In this document: piece after piece, positions 9,237 through 18,637 of the stretch | Layout: every line of letters begins with the position of its first letter | Position numbering within the stretch: the first letter of the stretch is position 1 | Assembly: GCA_002281735.1 (NCBI GenBank) | Contig: NCGK01000014.1 | Location: 62,001 to 126,000, forward strand | DNA from: Gammaproteobacteria bacterium 28-57-27 | GTDB taxonomy: Bacteria > Pseudomonadota > Gammaproteobacteria > Halothiobacillales > Halothiobacillaceae | Length of the DNA: 64,000 bases | Reading direction: 5' to 3' | The notes under the pieces: model-generated | Seen by the model: only the letters and a program-made list of their open reading frames with translations | Told to the model about the DNA's origin: nothing | Databases searched by the model: none | Made by a program: the position numbers and the translations under genes

Positions 9237-10682
9237 TTAATGCAGCAAAAACAGGGTTGCCAACCCAAGGAAAATAAAAAACCCGCCCGAATCGGTAATC
9301 GCCGTAATCATCACACTCGAACCCAGCGCCGGGTCACGCCCCATGCGCGCGCGCATGATCGGAATCGACACTGCCATCACCGCCGCCAGCAGGAAATTCA
9401 GCGTCACCGCCAACATCATCACCCCGCCCAGCTGCAAATCCTTGTACATGACGAAGGTAATCAGCGCGAGTGCCGTACCCCACATCAGGCCATTAATCAA
9501 AGCCAAGCTGACTTCCTTGATATACAGATTGCGCACATCCGCCGAGCTCAATGGATTATTCGCCAGCGCACGCACGATCATGGTAATGGTCTGATTGCCC
9601 ACATTGCCGCCCATGCCAGCCACAATCGGCATCAAGGCGGCCAGCGCCACCAGTTTTTCGATCGTGCCTTCAAACATGCCAATTACGCTGGAAGCGACCA
9701 ATGCCGTCACCAGATTCACTCCCAACCACGGTGCGCGGTTTTTCAAACTATTGGACAGCGGCGCGAAAATATCCTCCTCCTCGCGCAAACCACCCTGGCT
9801 CAATTGTTCCAGCTCCTGGCGCTCCTTGATGAAGTGCACCATTTCATCCACCACCAAGCGCCCCAGCACCACACCCTGTTTATCCACCACCGGCGCGGTA
9901 ATCAGGTCATAGCGTTCAAAGGCTTCGGCAGCCTCCTGCATATCACCATCAACCACAAAAAAACGCGCCGACGACTGCATGATCTGCCCCACTTCGGCCT
10001 CAGGTTGCGACACCAGCAAACTGCTCAGCGGCAACACCCCGCGCAAGCGCTCATCCCGATCGACCACAAACAACTGATCGGTATGATCCGGCAACTCTTT
10101 GAGAATGCGCAAATAGCGCAGCACCACTTCCACGCTGACATCTTCGCGCACATTCACCATTTCGAAATCCATGCGCGCACCCACGGCATGATCCGGGTAC
10201 GACATGGCGATGCGCACCTGCTCGCGCTCCTCCGCATTCAGGGTTTTGTAAATCCCCTGCACGGCCTCATCCGGCAGGTCAGCAGCAAGATCAGCAATCT
10301 CATCCACATCAAGCTGTTCAGTGGCCGCCACCAGTTCCTGCGTATCCATGGCTTGAATCAGCGACTCGCGCACCGCATCCGAGGTTTCGAGCAACACCTC
10401 GCCGTCCATGTCGGACTTGACCAAGTCCCAGACAATCAGACGATCTTTGCGCGGCAACATTTCCAGAATGCGCGCCACATCGGCTGGGTGGATTTTTTCC
10501 AGCTTGGCTGACAGCGCGACCAGATGCTGTTTGTGCACCATGTTTTCCACGATCGAGCTGCGCTCATCGGCGCTTTCTTCACGTGCGACCAGCTGTTCAA
10601 CCAGGCGTTGGCGTTCGAGCAGCTCGTGAATATCGCTTACCCACTCACGAATGTGCTCTGCGCTATGTTGCTGCTCGCTCAT
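9237..10682 (-). CDS. mgtE: magnesium transporter MgtE
   Basis: A Mg2+ channel/transporter of 481 residues. It has an N-terminal helical Mg-sensor domain (to about residue 140), paired CBS domains (about 145-275), a connecting helix and five C-terminal membrane segments. The pore signature PIVAGMGGNVGNQT and the final TDSGGFFIFLGLA segment are both present. No M-box-like leader was recognised in the short 82 bp gap to orn. Confidence 0.95.
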   Translation of the reverse strand: MSEQQHSAEHIREWVSDIHELLERQRLVEQLVAREESADERSSIVENMVHKQHLVALSAKLEKIHPADVARILEMLPRKDRLIVWDLVKSDMDGEVLLETSDAVRESLIQAMDTQELVAATEQLDVDEIADLAADLPDEAVQGIYKTLNAEEREQVRIAMSYPDHAVGARMDFEMVNVREDVSVEVVLRYLRILKELPDHTDQLFVVDRDERLRGVLPLSSLLVSQPEAEVGQIMQSSARFFVVDGDMQEAAEAFERYDLITAPVVDKQGVVLGRLVVDEMVHFIKERQELEQLSQGGLREEEDIFAPLSNSLKNRAPWLGVNLVTALVASSVIGMFEGTIEKLVALAALMPIVAGMGGNVGNQTITMIVRALANNPLSSADVRNLYIKEVSLALINGLMWGTALALITFVMYKDLQLGGVMMLAVTLNFLLAAVMAVSIPIMRARMGRDPALGSSVMITAITDSGGFFIFLGLATLFLLH

Positions 10683-10764
10683 GATCCAGACATCCTGCTA
10701 AAGTGGCCGCCATCTTAGCAGCAAGCCTGCTGCATTCATTCTAAAAACCCTTGGAAAACTCACC

Positions 10765-11295
10765 ATGCAAAATCACTTGATTTGGATTGATCTTGAAATG
10801 ACCGGGCTTGAACCTGAGCAAGATGTGATTATCGAAATTGCCACCCTGGTCACCGACGAACAACTGAATATTCTGGCCGAAGGCCCAGTGATTGCCGTGC
10901 ATCAGCCCGAAAACGTATTGCAGGGCATGGATGAATGGAATCAGAACCATCACAGCGCGTCCGGCCTGTTGGAGCGGGTGCGCGCAAGCCCGCACAATGC
11001 GGCTGAAGCCGAACAACTCACCCTCGACTTTCTGCGTCAATGGAGCGAAAAGCGTAGCTCGCCGATGTGCGGCAACAGCATCTGCCAGGATCGCCGTTTT
11101 CTCGCCCGCCACATGCCCAAACTGGAAGATTTTTTTCACTACCGCAACCTGGATGTCAGCACGCTCAAAGAGCTGGCGCGACGTTGGTATCCAGCCGTGC
11201 CCAAGTTCGAAAAAGCCGGTGCCCATCGCGCACTGGACGATATTCGCGCTTCGCTCGACGAATTGCGTTACTACCGTGAAACTCTGTTGCGCTAA
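10765..11295 (+). CDS. orn: oligoribonuclease
   Basis: A 3'-5' exoribonuclease of the DEDDh class that removes di- and short oligoribonucleotides, including pGpG from cyclic-di-GMP turnover. It shows WIDLEMTGL (first two acidic ligands), the [11 protein letters not shown] segment and the C-terminal [11 protein letters not shown] motif. It is 176 residues, the usual length, and is divergent from mgtE. Confidence 0.96.
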   Translation: MQNHLIWIDLEMTGLEPEQDVIIEIATLVTDEQLNILAEGPVIAVHQPENVLQGMDEWNQNHHSASGLLERVRASPHNAAEAEQLTLDFLRQWSEKRSSPMCGNSICQDRRFLARHMPKLEDFFHYRNLDVSTLKELARRWYPAVPKFEKAGAHRALDDIRASLDELRYYRETLLR

Positions 11296-11375
11296 GTCGC
11301 TCCAACTCTGTTGTTCATCTGTGTAGCTCTGCTGCCTAGCCCACGAGTCTGTCCTCGTAGGTGCGAATGAATTCG

Positions 11376-11384
11376 CCCCCCCCC
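11376..11384. other. C9 homopolymer upstream of the efflux operon
   Basis: Nine consecutive C lie 33 bp before the adaptor ATG, in the orn-adaptor gap, next to a GAATGAATTCGC sequence. Length changes here would alter promoter or leader spacing rather than a reading frame. Confidence 0.6.
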
Positions 11385-11417
11385 AAAGCAAGCCTTGTTA
11401 ACTTAAAAAGACCCTGC

Positions 11418-12629
11418 ATGAAACTTAAAACCCTCCTGCCCCTGCTGATTCTTGCTCTTGCGGTCATCGGTTTTATGGCGCTCAAGGCCACACGTAGCCA
11501 ACCTGCTCCTGTGGTGATTCAAGAGCGGGTCTGGCACGTCGAAACCCAGAGCATTCAGCCCGAAACGCTGCAACCCGAACTGACCTTGTACGGACGTATT
11601 GAAGCGCCGGACCGGGTCAAGATTGCCGCGCCGGTCAGCGGGCGGGTGCTCAATGTTTTGGTGCGTGATGGTGAAAGCGTGCAGGCCGGGCAGGCGCTGG
11701 CCGAGCTGGATGCGCGTGATTTGCAACCGCGTGTGGCGCAGATCAAGTCCGACATCGAGCGCGAGAATCTCAACCTCGCCAATGACCGCGCAGCGCTCAA
11801 ACAGGAGCAGCAAGTGGAGCAGCTGGCACTCAGCAGCCTGCAACGCAATGAATCCATCCAAGCGCAAAAACTTGGTTCGCAGGCCGCCACCGATACGGCA
11901 CGCGAACAGCTCGCCCGCGCCCGCCTCTCCGTACTACAACGTCAACAAGCCATTGCCGAAGCTCCATCGCGCCTGGCTCAGCTGAAATCCAAGCTGGACG
12001 AAGCGCAGCGTGATGCCGAACGCGGTGTCATGAGCGCACCTTTTGCCGCACGCATTGGTAGCGTCGAAGTCGCGGCAGGCGATCAGGTCACGCCGGGGCA
12101 AACCATGCTCACCCTCTACCCCGCCGACGCGCTGTTCCTGCGCGCCAAGGTTCCGGTGCCGCAGGCCGAAATTCTGCGCCGGGGTTTGAATGACGGCACA
12201 CCCTTGCTCGCGCGTATTGAATTCAACGGCAAGACCACCCAGGCCCGACTGGAACGCCTGTCCGGTGAAGCCGATGCGCGTGGTGTGGATGCGCTACTCA
12301 AGCTGGACGCAAGCACCACGCAGATCCCTGTCGGCAGCCTGCTGAGTGCACAGCTGGCCTTGCCCGCACAGGATGGGTTGATTGCCCTGCCCTACTCGGC
12401 GCTGCATGGCGGCACGCGCGTCTACCTGCTGCGTGATGGGCGCTTGCATGCCGTTGAAGTCAAGCGTGTGGGCGAAATGCGGCAAGGTGAGCAAAGCCGG
12501 ATTTTGCTGCGCGCGGCCGAACTGGTGCCGGGCGCCGTGGTCATGACCACTCACCTGCCCAATGCAATTGAAGGCCTGTCCGTCACGCCGGTGCAAGCCA
12601 GCAACGTCCCCGGCGAAGCGCGCTCATGA
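11418..12629 (+). CDS. RND efflux periplasmic adaptor (membrane fusion protein)
   Basis: A periplasmic adaptor that links an RND pump to an outer-membrane channel. The start chosen is the ATG at 11418 (MKLKTLLPLLILALAVIGF); residues upstream read through a poly-C run and do not look coding. The 403-residue protein has an N-terminal membrane anchor, a split biotinyl-lipoyl domain, a coiled-coil hairpin (about residues 90-195) and beta-barrel domains. It overlaps the pump gene by ATGA. No outer-membrane factor follows. Confidence 0.88.
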   Translation: MKLKTLLPLLILALAVIGFMALKATRSQPAPVVIQERVWHVETQSIQPETLQPELTLYGRIEAPDRVKIAAPVSGRVLNVLVRDGESVQAGQALAELDARDLQPRVAQIKSDIERENLNLANDRAALKQEQQVEQLALSSLQRNESIQAQKLGSQAATDTAREQLARARLSVLQRQQAIAEAPSRLAQLKSKLDEAQRDAERGVMSAPFAARIGSVEVAAGDQVTPGQTMLTLYPADALFLRAKVPVPQAEILRRGLNDGTPLLARIEFNGKTTQARLERLSGEADARGVDALLKLDASTTQIPVGSLLSAQLALPAQDGLIALPYSALHGGTRVYLLRDGRLHAVEVKRVGEMRQGEQSRILLRAAELVPGAVVMTTHLPNAIEGLSVTPVQASNVPGEARS

Positions 12630-15600
12630 ATAGCATGTTGGCCTTTTTCATCCGCCATCGCGTGGCGGCCAATGTGTTGGTGTTGGTGGCGCTGATTGCG
12701 GGTTTCATGGGCATGACGCGCATGAACGTGCAGTTTTTCCCCAACTTTGCACTGGATGTGTTGAGCGTGCGCGTGCTGTGGAGTGGCGCATCTGCCGAAG
12801 ATGTGGAAAACGGCATCGTCATCCCATTGGAAGAGCGCCTGAAAACGGTCGATGGAGTGAAAAAACTCTCCTCGACCGCTGCGCAGGGCGTGGCCAGCAT
12901 CACGCTGGAACTCAAGGAAGGCACCGACTCGCTGGCATCCCTCGATCAGGTGCGCCAACGTGTGGCGGAATTCAGCAACCTGCCCAAGGATGCCGAGGCG
13001 CCGCAAATCAGTCGCGTCACCCGTTATGAACCGGTGGCGCGCCTGCTGGTGCGCGGCCCCAGCTTGAGCGAGCTGCGCCCCTGGGTACGCCAGTTCGAGC
13101 GCGAATTATTGCAGCAAGGCATTGATCGCATTGATATTCAAGGCTTGCCGGACGAGCGCATTGCAATTGAAATCCCTGCTGCACAGCTTGAAAGCCTGAA
13201 TCTGTCACTGGCCGATGCTGGAGATCGTGTGGCCAAACTGGCACGCGACCTGCCTTCCGGCATTGCCGGTCAGCACGATGGCGCGCGTGAAGTGCGCAGT
13301 CTGGAACAACGCCGCGATGCCGAAGGCTTCGCCAATTTGCCGTTGATTAGCGATGAAAAAGGCGTGGTGCGTCTTGGTGATGTGGCCGTCATTACCCGCG
13401 AAGCCCGCCCTGCCAATCTCGCGCTCCAGCTGCAAGGCGAGCCGGTGGTGGAGCTGATTTTGCAACGCACCGAAAACGGCAATGCGCTCAAGGCAGCCAA
13501 AGTGCTGGAAACCTGGCTGGATGCGACTCGCCCCACCCTGCCGCCCAGCCTGCAGCTTGAGGTCTACGACCAACAATGGGAGCTGGTGCGCGACCGCATC
13601 AACCTGTTGCTCAATAATGGCTTGTCCGGCCTGTTGATCGTTGCACTGATTCTTTACCTGTTCCTGCCCGGTCGCGTGGCGCTGTGGGTCGCCCTCGGCG
13701 TGCCGACCGCCTTCCTGCTCACCCTGGGTCTTTTGATGCTGTTTGGCGGCTCCATCAACATGCTGAGCCTGTTCGCGTTGATTATGGCACTGGGGATCAT
13801 CGTCGATGATGCCATCGTGGTGGGTGAGGATGCGGCCACCCACCGAGCCATGGGTGAATCGCCCGAAAATGCAGCTATCGGTGGTGCGCAACGCATGGTA
13901 TGGCCGGTGGTGGCTTCATCGCTGACCACGGTGGCGGCTTTCCTGCCGCTTTTGATGGTCGGTGGCGTGTTTGGCAAAATCATGTTCGACATTCCATTTG
14001 TCATGATTATGGTCATCATGGCCTCCTTGCTGGAGTGCTTCCTGATTTTGCCCGCGCATTTGCGCTCGGCGTTTGTGGCCGAAGCACGTCGCCCGGTGTC
14101 CAAATTACGCCAACGTTTGGACAACGCCTTTGAACACTTCCGCGAACAACGCTTTCGCCCGCTGGTGACCAAGGCGATTGAATACCGCTACACCACCGTC
14201 AGCCTGACCCTGGCGCTGATGCTGCTGGCGGTAGGATTGCTGGTGGGCGGACGCATTCCGTTCGTGTTTTTCCCCTCGCCCGAATCTTCGGTGATCTATG
14301 CGAATGCCACCTTCGTGGCGGGAACGCCCAGAACACAGACTGAAGCCTTTCTCAAAACACTGGAACACAGCCTGACCCAGACCGAGCAAGCCTTCGGCGA
14401 ACCGCTGATCAAAACCGCCGTCAGCCGCATGAATGCCACCATCGGCTCATCTGGCAGCGGTGCCAGTGGCGAGCAACTCGCCTCCATCATGCTGGAACTG
14501 GTGCCTTCAGAGCAGCGCACTACGCGCAATGAAGCCATTATTGCCAAATGGCGCGAACTCACTCCCCCGGTAGCAGGGCTGGAAAACCTGAGCATCAGCT
14601 CGCGCCAATCGGGGCCACCCAGCCGCGATCTGACCGTGCGCCTGACCGGCAACCATGCCGACAGCCTGAAAGATGCCGCCCTCAGTCTGCAAGAAACCCT
14701 GCATGGCATCTCCGGGGTCAGCGATGTTGCCGACGACCTGCCCTACGGTCGCGAGCAACTGATTTACCGCCTCACACCGATGGGTGAAGCACTGGGGCTC
14801 ACCACCGAGAGCCTCAGCCGCCAACTACGCGCGGCGTTTGATGGCAACCTGGTGCAAAGGGTACAGGTGGGACAGGACGAGCTTGAAGTGCGCGTGCTGT
14901 TGCCGCATAGCGAACGCGAACGCCTGGACATCCTCGAACGCCTGAGCATCCGCCTGTCGAGTGGCGAATTTGTGCCACTACCCAGCGTAGTGAACTGGGA
15001 ATCACGTCGCGGCTTTGAGGCGCTGCGCCACGCCCAGGGTCAGCTTGCGGTCGAAGTCACTGCCGATGTGGACAAATCGCTCAACAACAGCCGCAGCATT
15101 TTGCAAGAGCTGCAAAAACAGGCTCTACCTGCACTGGCGGAACGCTATGGCATTGCCTACAGCCTTGAAGGCAGCTCGGCCGATCAGCGCGAAACCATGC
15201 AAGATATGAAGACCGGCCTGATGATCGGCTTGCTGCTGATCTATCTTATTCTGGTGTGGATTCTCGGCTCCTGGAGCTGGCCGCTGGTGGTGATGACCGC
15301 CATTCCGCTCGGGCTGACCGGCGCGATTTTCGGCCACTGGATCATGGGCATCGACCTGACCCTGCTCTCCATGTTCGGCCTGTTTGGTCTCGCCGGCATC
15401 GTGGTCAACAACGCCATTATTCTGGTCAGCCTGTTCAGCGAGCTGCACGCCAAGGGTCTTGGGCTGCATGAGGCTTTTGTCGAAGCCGCCAGCGGACGTT
15501 TGCGCGCCGTCATTCTGACCTCGCTCACCACCATCGGCGGCCTCACGCCACTGATGTTCGAAAGCTCGCTGCAGGCACAATTCCTGATCCCAATGGCCGT

Positions 15601-15739
15601 GTCCATCGTGTTCGGCCTGGCCTTCTCGGCACTGTTGGTGCTGTTTTTTATCCCGGCTTTGCTGTCAATTCTGGAAGGCTTCAAGGAGCGCTTCAAACCG
15701 CATACTGAACCACATCAAAGTGCCGTGGAAGGCACATAA
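12626..15739 (+). CDS. RND family efflux transporter permease
   Basis: A 1037-residue inner-membrane proton-driven exporter of the AcrB type. It has an N-terminal membrane helix, two large periplasmic loops and two six-helix bundles. The TM4 proton-relay motif appears as IIVDDAIVVGED near residue 395, where many pumps have VDDAIVVVEN. It is translationally coupled to the adaptor gene by an ATGA overlap. Substrates cannot be told from sequence. Its 3' end overlaps the convergent esterase gene by 25 bp. Confidence 0.93.
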   Translation: MNSMLAFFIRHRVAANVLVLVALIAGFMGMTRMNVQFFPNFALDVLSVRVLWSGASAEDVENGIVIPLEERLKTVDGVKKLSSTAAQGVASITLELKEGTDSLASLDQVRQRVAEFSNLPKDAEAPQISRVTRYEPVARLLVRGPSLSELRPWVRQFERELLQQGIDRIDIQGLPDERIAIEIPAAQLESLNLSLADAGDRVAKLARDLPSGIAGQHDGAREVRSLEQRRDAEGFANLPLISDEKGVVRLGDVAVITREARPANLALQLQGEPVVELILQRTENGNALKAAKVLETWLDATRPTLPPSLQLEVYDQQWELVRDRINLLLNNGLSGLLIVALILYLFLPGRVALWVALGVPTAFLLTLGLLMLFGGSINMLSLFALIMALGIIVDDAIVVGEDAATHRAMGESPENAAIGGAQRMVWPVVASSLTTVAAFLPLLMVGGVFGKIMFDIPFVMIMVIMASLLECFLILPAHLRSAFVAEARRPVSKLRQRLDNAFEHFREQRFRPLVTKAIEYRYTTVSLTLALMLLAVGLLVGGRIPFVFFPSPESSVIYANATFVAGTPRTQTEAFLKTLEHSLTQTEQAFGEPLIKTAVSRMNATIGSSGSGASGEQLASIMLELVPSEQRTTRNEAIIAKWRELTPPVAGLENLSISSRQSGPPSRDLTVRLTGNHADSLKDAALSLQETLHGISGVSDVADDLPYGREQLIYRLTPMGEALGLTTESLSRQLRAAFDGNLVQRVQVGQDELEVRVLLPHSERERLDILERLSIRLSSGEFVPLPSVVNWESRRGFEALRHAQGQLAVEVTADVDKSLNNSRSILQELQKQALPALAERYGIAYSLEGSSADQRETMQDMKTGLMIGLLLIYLILVWILGSWSWPLVVMTAIPLGLTGAIFGHWIMGIDLTLLSMFGLFGLAGIVVNNAIILVSLFSELHAKGLGLHEAFVEAASGRLRAVILTSLTTIGGLTPLMFESSLQAQFLIPMAVSIVFGLAFSALLVLFFIPALLSILEGFKERFKPHTEPHQSAVEGT

Positions 15740-16458
15740 AGCGGTGCCATGCGCCGCCATGCACCGCCTTGATGCGCCCGCCCATCCCAGATGTGCAGCT
15801 CACTGCGCACTGCCTTGCCAAGCAGGATCTGGTGCAACTCGACGTTTTGCTGCATAAACGGGTCTTCGCGCCCCACAGTCAAGGTGACGTGGATTTTACG
15901 TAGATCAGCGAGCAGCTCGTCTTGCTCAAGCTTGGGCAGGAAATGCAGCGGCGTATTGAAATATACCGTGTCGTCGTAATAACCACCCAACAAGTCGCCG
16001 AAATGTTCCACGGCGCGGGTCAAATCATAACGCCCGGAAAACGCCACCAGACGCCGAATTTGCGCTGGATGGCGCAAGGCAAAATTGGCAGCGAAAAACG
16101 CGCCCATGCTCAGGCCATGCGCCACGCAGTCTCCCGCTGAGTAATTCGCGCGCAGCCAGGGCAAGACCTCATCCAGCACATAGCGCTCAAAAGCCAGATA
16201 ACGCAAAAAACGATCCTGCGGGCGGCACCAAAAACAATACAGCGACTCGTGAGCGATATTATCCAGACAGATCAGCTGCAAAGAGCCCGCCTCAATCCAA
16301 GGGCGCAGGGCTTCAACAATGCGTAAGTCCTCGTATTCGTGGAAACACCCGTCGCGCGTGGGGAAAATCAGAATTTTTTCGCCAGCATGGCCAAAGACCA
16401 AAAGCTCCATCGCGCGTTGCAGTGTTGGGGAAAACCAGATGTGATGTTCACGATTCAT
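15715..16458 (-). CDS. alpha/beta-hydrolase, putative esterase family
   Basis: A 247-residue protein resembling the Esterase (D/EstA-like) family. The nucleophile elbow is GLSMG (Ser117) and a late GRAHQGG supplies a plausible catalytic histidine near residue 230. No signal peptide is visible, so a cytoplasmic location is likely. It follows a second hydrolase by 27 bp in an alr-hydrolase-hydrolase string. The substrate is unknown. Confidence 0.75.
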   Translation of the reverse strand: MNREHHIWFSPTLQRAMELLVFGHAGEKILIFPTRDGCFHEYEDLRIVEALRPWIEAGSLQLICLDNIAHESLYCFWCRPQDRFLRYLAFERYVLDEVLPWLRANYSAGDCVAHGLSMGAFFAANFALRHPAQIRRLVAFSGRYDLTRAVEHFGDLLGGYYDDTVYFNTPLHFLPKLEQDELLADLRKIHVTLTVGREDPFMQQNVELHQILLGKAVRSELHIWDGRAHQGGAWRRMAPLYVPSTAL

Positions 16459-16485
16459 ACAACGGGGGCTGGCCTCAAATAAAAC

Positions 16486-17481
16486 TTAAGGAATGCGATG
16501 TCGCACGTTCTCGAACCGGTTCTCAAACCAATACAGCAGCAGCCGATTTAAACGCAGCTCTTCACGTAAACGCTGCGGGTAATCAAAATGCCCCGCTGAT
16601 AACAGATCAAGTGCCTTGCTGCCTGCCCAAGCATTGAACACAGCAAACTGCCCAGGCGGAGCAACCGCTGGGTCAAAGCGTGCCAAGGCGGCCAAAAGAG
16701 GCGCGTGCGCAAAGTGCGCAGCTGAGGCTGCATCGTAATAATCCAGCGTGTCAGGCGCATGACCATGCTGATGCACATACGCCTGAACCGCCGCGCCGCT
16801 ACCCACCGTAGGCAACACCAAACGCAGCGGCCAGTGCCCAAAGCTGGGCACATTCAAATACACGCCTTGAATCAATGGCTCCCATGGCGCAGCCAACGCG
16901 CCCAAACCCCCGCCAAAACTAATGCCTGCGTAACCTATCCAGCCCAGTTCGGGAAGCAGCTGTCGCGCAGCCTGCACTGCCAACCATAGATCATCGACGC
17001 ACAGTCCCAGCACATAGCGATCACGATCCTCAATGCCATATAGCACATGCTGATTGGCCTCGTGCGGCACGCCAGGCACACGGCTACGCCCAAAACCACG
17101 TGCACAAGGAAAAAAGAGTGCCGCATCATGCAATGGCCAATGCCAATCGGGGGACTCACGCCCACCGTAGCCGTGCCCAATCACCCATACATGGCTGGGC
17201 GTTTGGTAGCGCGGCAAGAGCATCCAACCGCCCAGCTCCACGTTATCCGCTCCACGAAAGTGGAAATCAAACACCCTCCAGCGTCCGTGGGTGCCGGTAA
17301 AGTGAACGTGCGGGCAAGGGTCATGTGCGATCACGCGCGCATGGCGTGCCTGCCAATAGTCAGCAAAATCACTAGGGGCTATTGGCGCATCCACCGCCAA
17401 TAACTGCGCCAAATCGTAGCCGTAGTACGGATCAAAACCGTGGTGATGCTTAAAGCGGTGGCGCATCGGCTCGATGCTCAT
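16486..17481 (-). CDS. acetylxylan esterase/cephalosporin deacetylase-like hydrolase
   Basis: A 331-residue alpha/beta hydrolase. It has the GHGYGG oxyanion-type segment near residue 102 and the nucleophile motif GISFGG (Ser188), with a late HFDYP that could carry the catalytic His. The layout matches the AXE1 family, which deacetylates sugars and related esters. It lies 9 bp after alr and is probably in its operon. The name is by motif only; the true substrate is not evident. Confidence 0.75.
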   Translation of the reverse strand: MSIEPMRHRFKHHHGFDPYYGYDLAQLLAVDAPIAPSDFADYWQARHARVIAHDPCPHVHFTGTHGRWRVFDFHFRGADNVELGGWMLLPRYQTPSHVWVIGHGYGGRESPDWHWPLHDAALFFPCARGFGRSRVPGVPHEANQHVLYGIEDRDRYVLGLCVDDLWLAVQAARQLLPELGWIGYAGISFGGGLGALAAPWEPLIQGVYLNVPSFGHWPLRLVLPTVGSGAAVQAYVHQHGHAPDTLDYYDAASAAHFAHAPLLAALARFDPAVAPPGQFAVFNAWAGSKALDLLSAGHFDYPQRLREELRLNRLLLYWFENRFENVRHRIP

Positions 17482-17490
17482 TTTACAGGC

Positions 17491-18621
17491 TCACTCTATT
17501 GGCTTGCTGTCTTGCGCGGACACATACGCCCGAGAACACGCCCTTCCTGCGGCGCAGAGCAGCTCATAGCCCAAGGTGCCCGCGGCGTGTGCCACCGTAT
17601 CCACCGCAACAGACTCACCCCAAAGCTCGACCGTATCACCCACGGCGGCCTGCACGCCGCGCATGTCCAAGGTGATTAAATCCATCGACACCCGCCCGGC
17701 CAGACGTGCGATCTGACCATTCACCGCCACCGGCGTGCCGCTGGGTGTCACACGCGGATAACCATCAGCATACCCCACGGAGGCCACGGCCACGGACATA
17801 TCTTCCGGGCAGATAAAACGGGCGCCATAGCCCACCGCATCACCCTGTACATGTGATTTTGTCGCCAAAAGACAGGTTTCCAGGCGCATGACCGGCTTTA
17901 AGCCCAGATCGGCGGCTGAGCCGTATTCCAATGGGTTGCTGCCATACAAGGCAATCCCCGGGCGCACCACATCGCCCAAAGCACCCCGCGCTGCGCCACT
18001 CAGCAGACCCGCAGAATTAGCCACGCTGCGCTCGCCTGCCAAGCCCTCAGTCGCCGCGTGAAACACGGCCAATTGCTGCTGAGTCGGCGCGGCATCGGCC
18101 TCATCCGCCCGCGCGAAATGCGTCATCAGCCCCGGCGCTTGGCGCAGGCGCTTGCTGGCAACAAGGCGTGCGTGCAGGGTTTGAACCTGATCGGGTGGAA
18201 GGCCAATACGGTGCATCCCCGTATCAATTTTTAGCCACACACTCAATGGCAAACCGAGCGAAGTCTGTTCAATCAGCTCCACCTGCCACGCCTGATGCAG
18301 CACCGGCTCCAGCATCAAGCGCGCCGCAAAACGCGCTTCGCTGACATTCATAAAGCCTTGCAACACGATGATCCGCTGCGTGATGCCGCTTTTGCGCAAG
18401 GCGTCAGCCTCGCCCAAAGTCGAAACCACAAACCCATCCGCCCGCGTGCGCAGGGCTTGTGCACAGGCCAGCATGCCATGCCCGTAGGCATCGGCCTTGA
18501 CCACCGCAAAGACCTTCACCCCCTCGGCGTGGCTGCGCACCACCTCAAGATTGTGGCGCAGGGCATCCAGGTTGATGTGAGCCAGCGGACGGCGTAGCTG
18601 CTCTTTTCTACTTGATGGCAT
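17491..18621 (-). CDS. alr: alanine racemase
   Basis: A PLP enzyme that makes D-alanine for peptidoglycan. The start chosen is the ATG at 18621 (MPSSRKEQLRRPL), since upstream codons read into dnaB. The cofactor lysine is Lys42 in VVKADAYGHG, and the C-terminal VGYADGYPR holds the second catalytic region. It is 376 residues and lies 16 bp after dnaB, the usual neighbour. Confidence 0.95.
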   Translation of the reverse strand: MPSSRKEQLRRPLAHINLDALRHNLEVVRSHAEGVKVFAVVKADAYGHGMLACAQALRTRADGFVVSTLGEADALRKSGITQRIIVLQGFMNVSEARFAARLMLEPVLHQAWQVELIEQTSLGLPLSVWLKIDTGMHRIGLPPDQVQTLHARLVASKRLRQAPGLMTHFARADEADAAPTQQQLAVFHAATEGLAGERSVANSAGLLSGAARGALGDVVRPGIALYGSNPLEYGSAADLGLKPVMRLETCLLATKSHVQGDAVGYGARFICPEDMSVAVASVGYADGYPRVTPSGTPVAVNGQIARLAGRVSMDLITLDMRGVQAAVGDTVELWGESVAVDTVAHAAGTLGYELLCAAGRACSRAYVSAQDSKPIE

Positions 18622-18637
18622 ATTCAATCGCCCATAC

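Noticed and set aside
9240-10511. Long open frame (over 400 codons) on the plus strand
   Set aside because: It is the mirror of mgtE in a GC-rich gene; it is low-complexity His/Arg/Gln-rich and resembles no protein.
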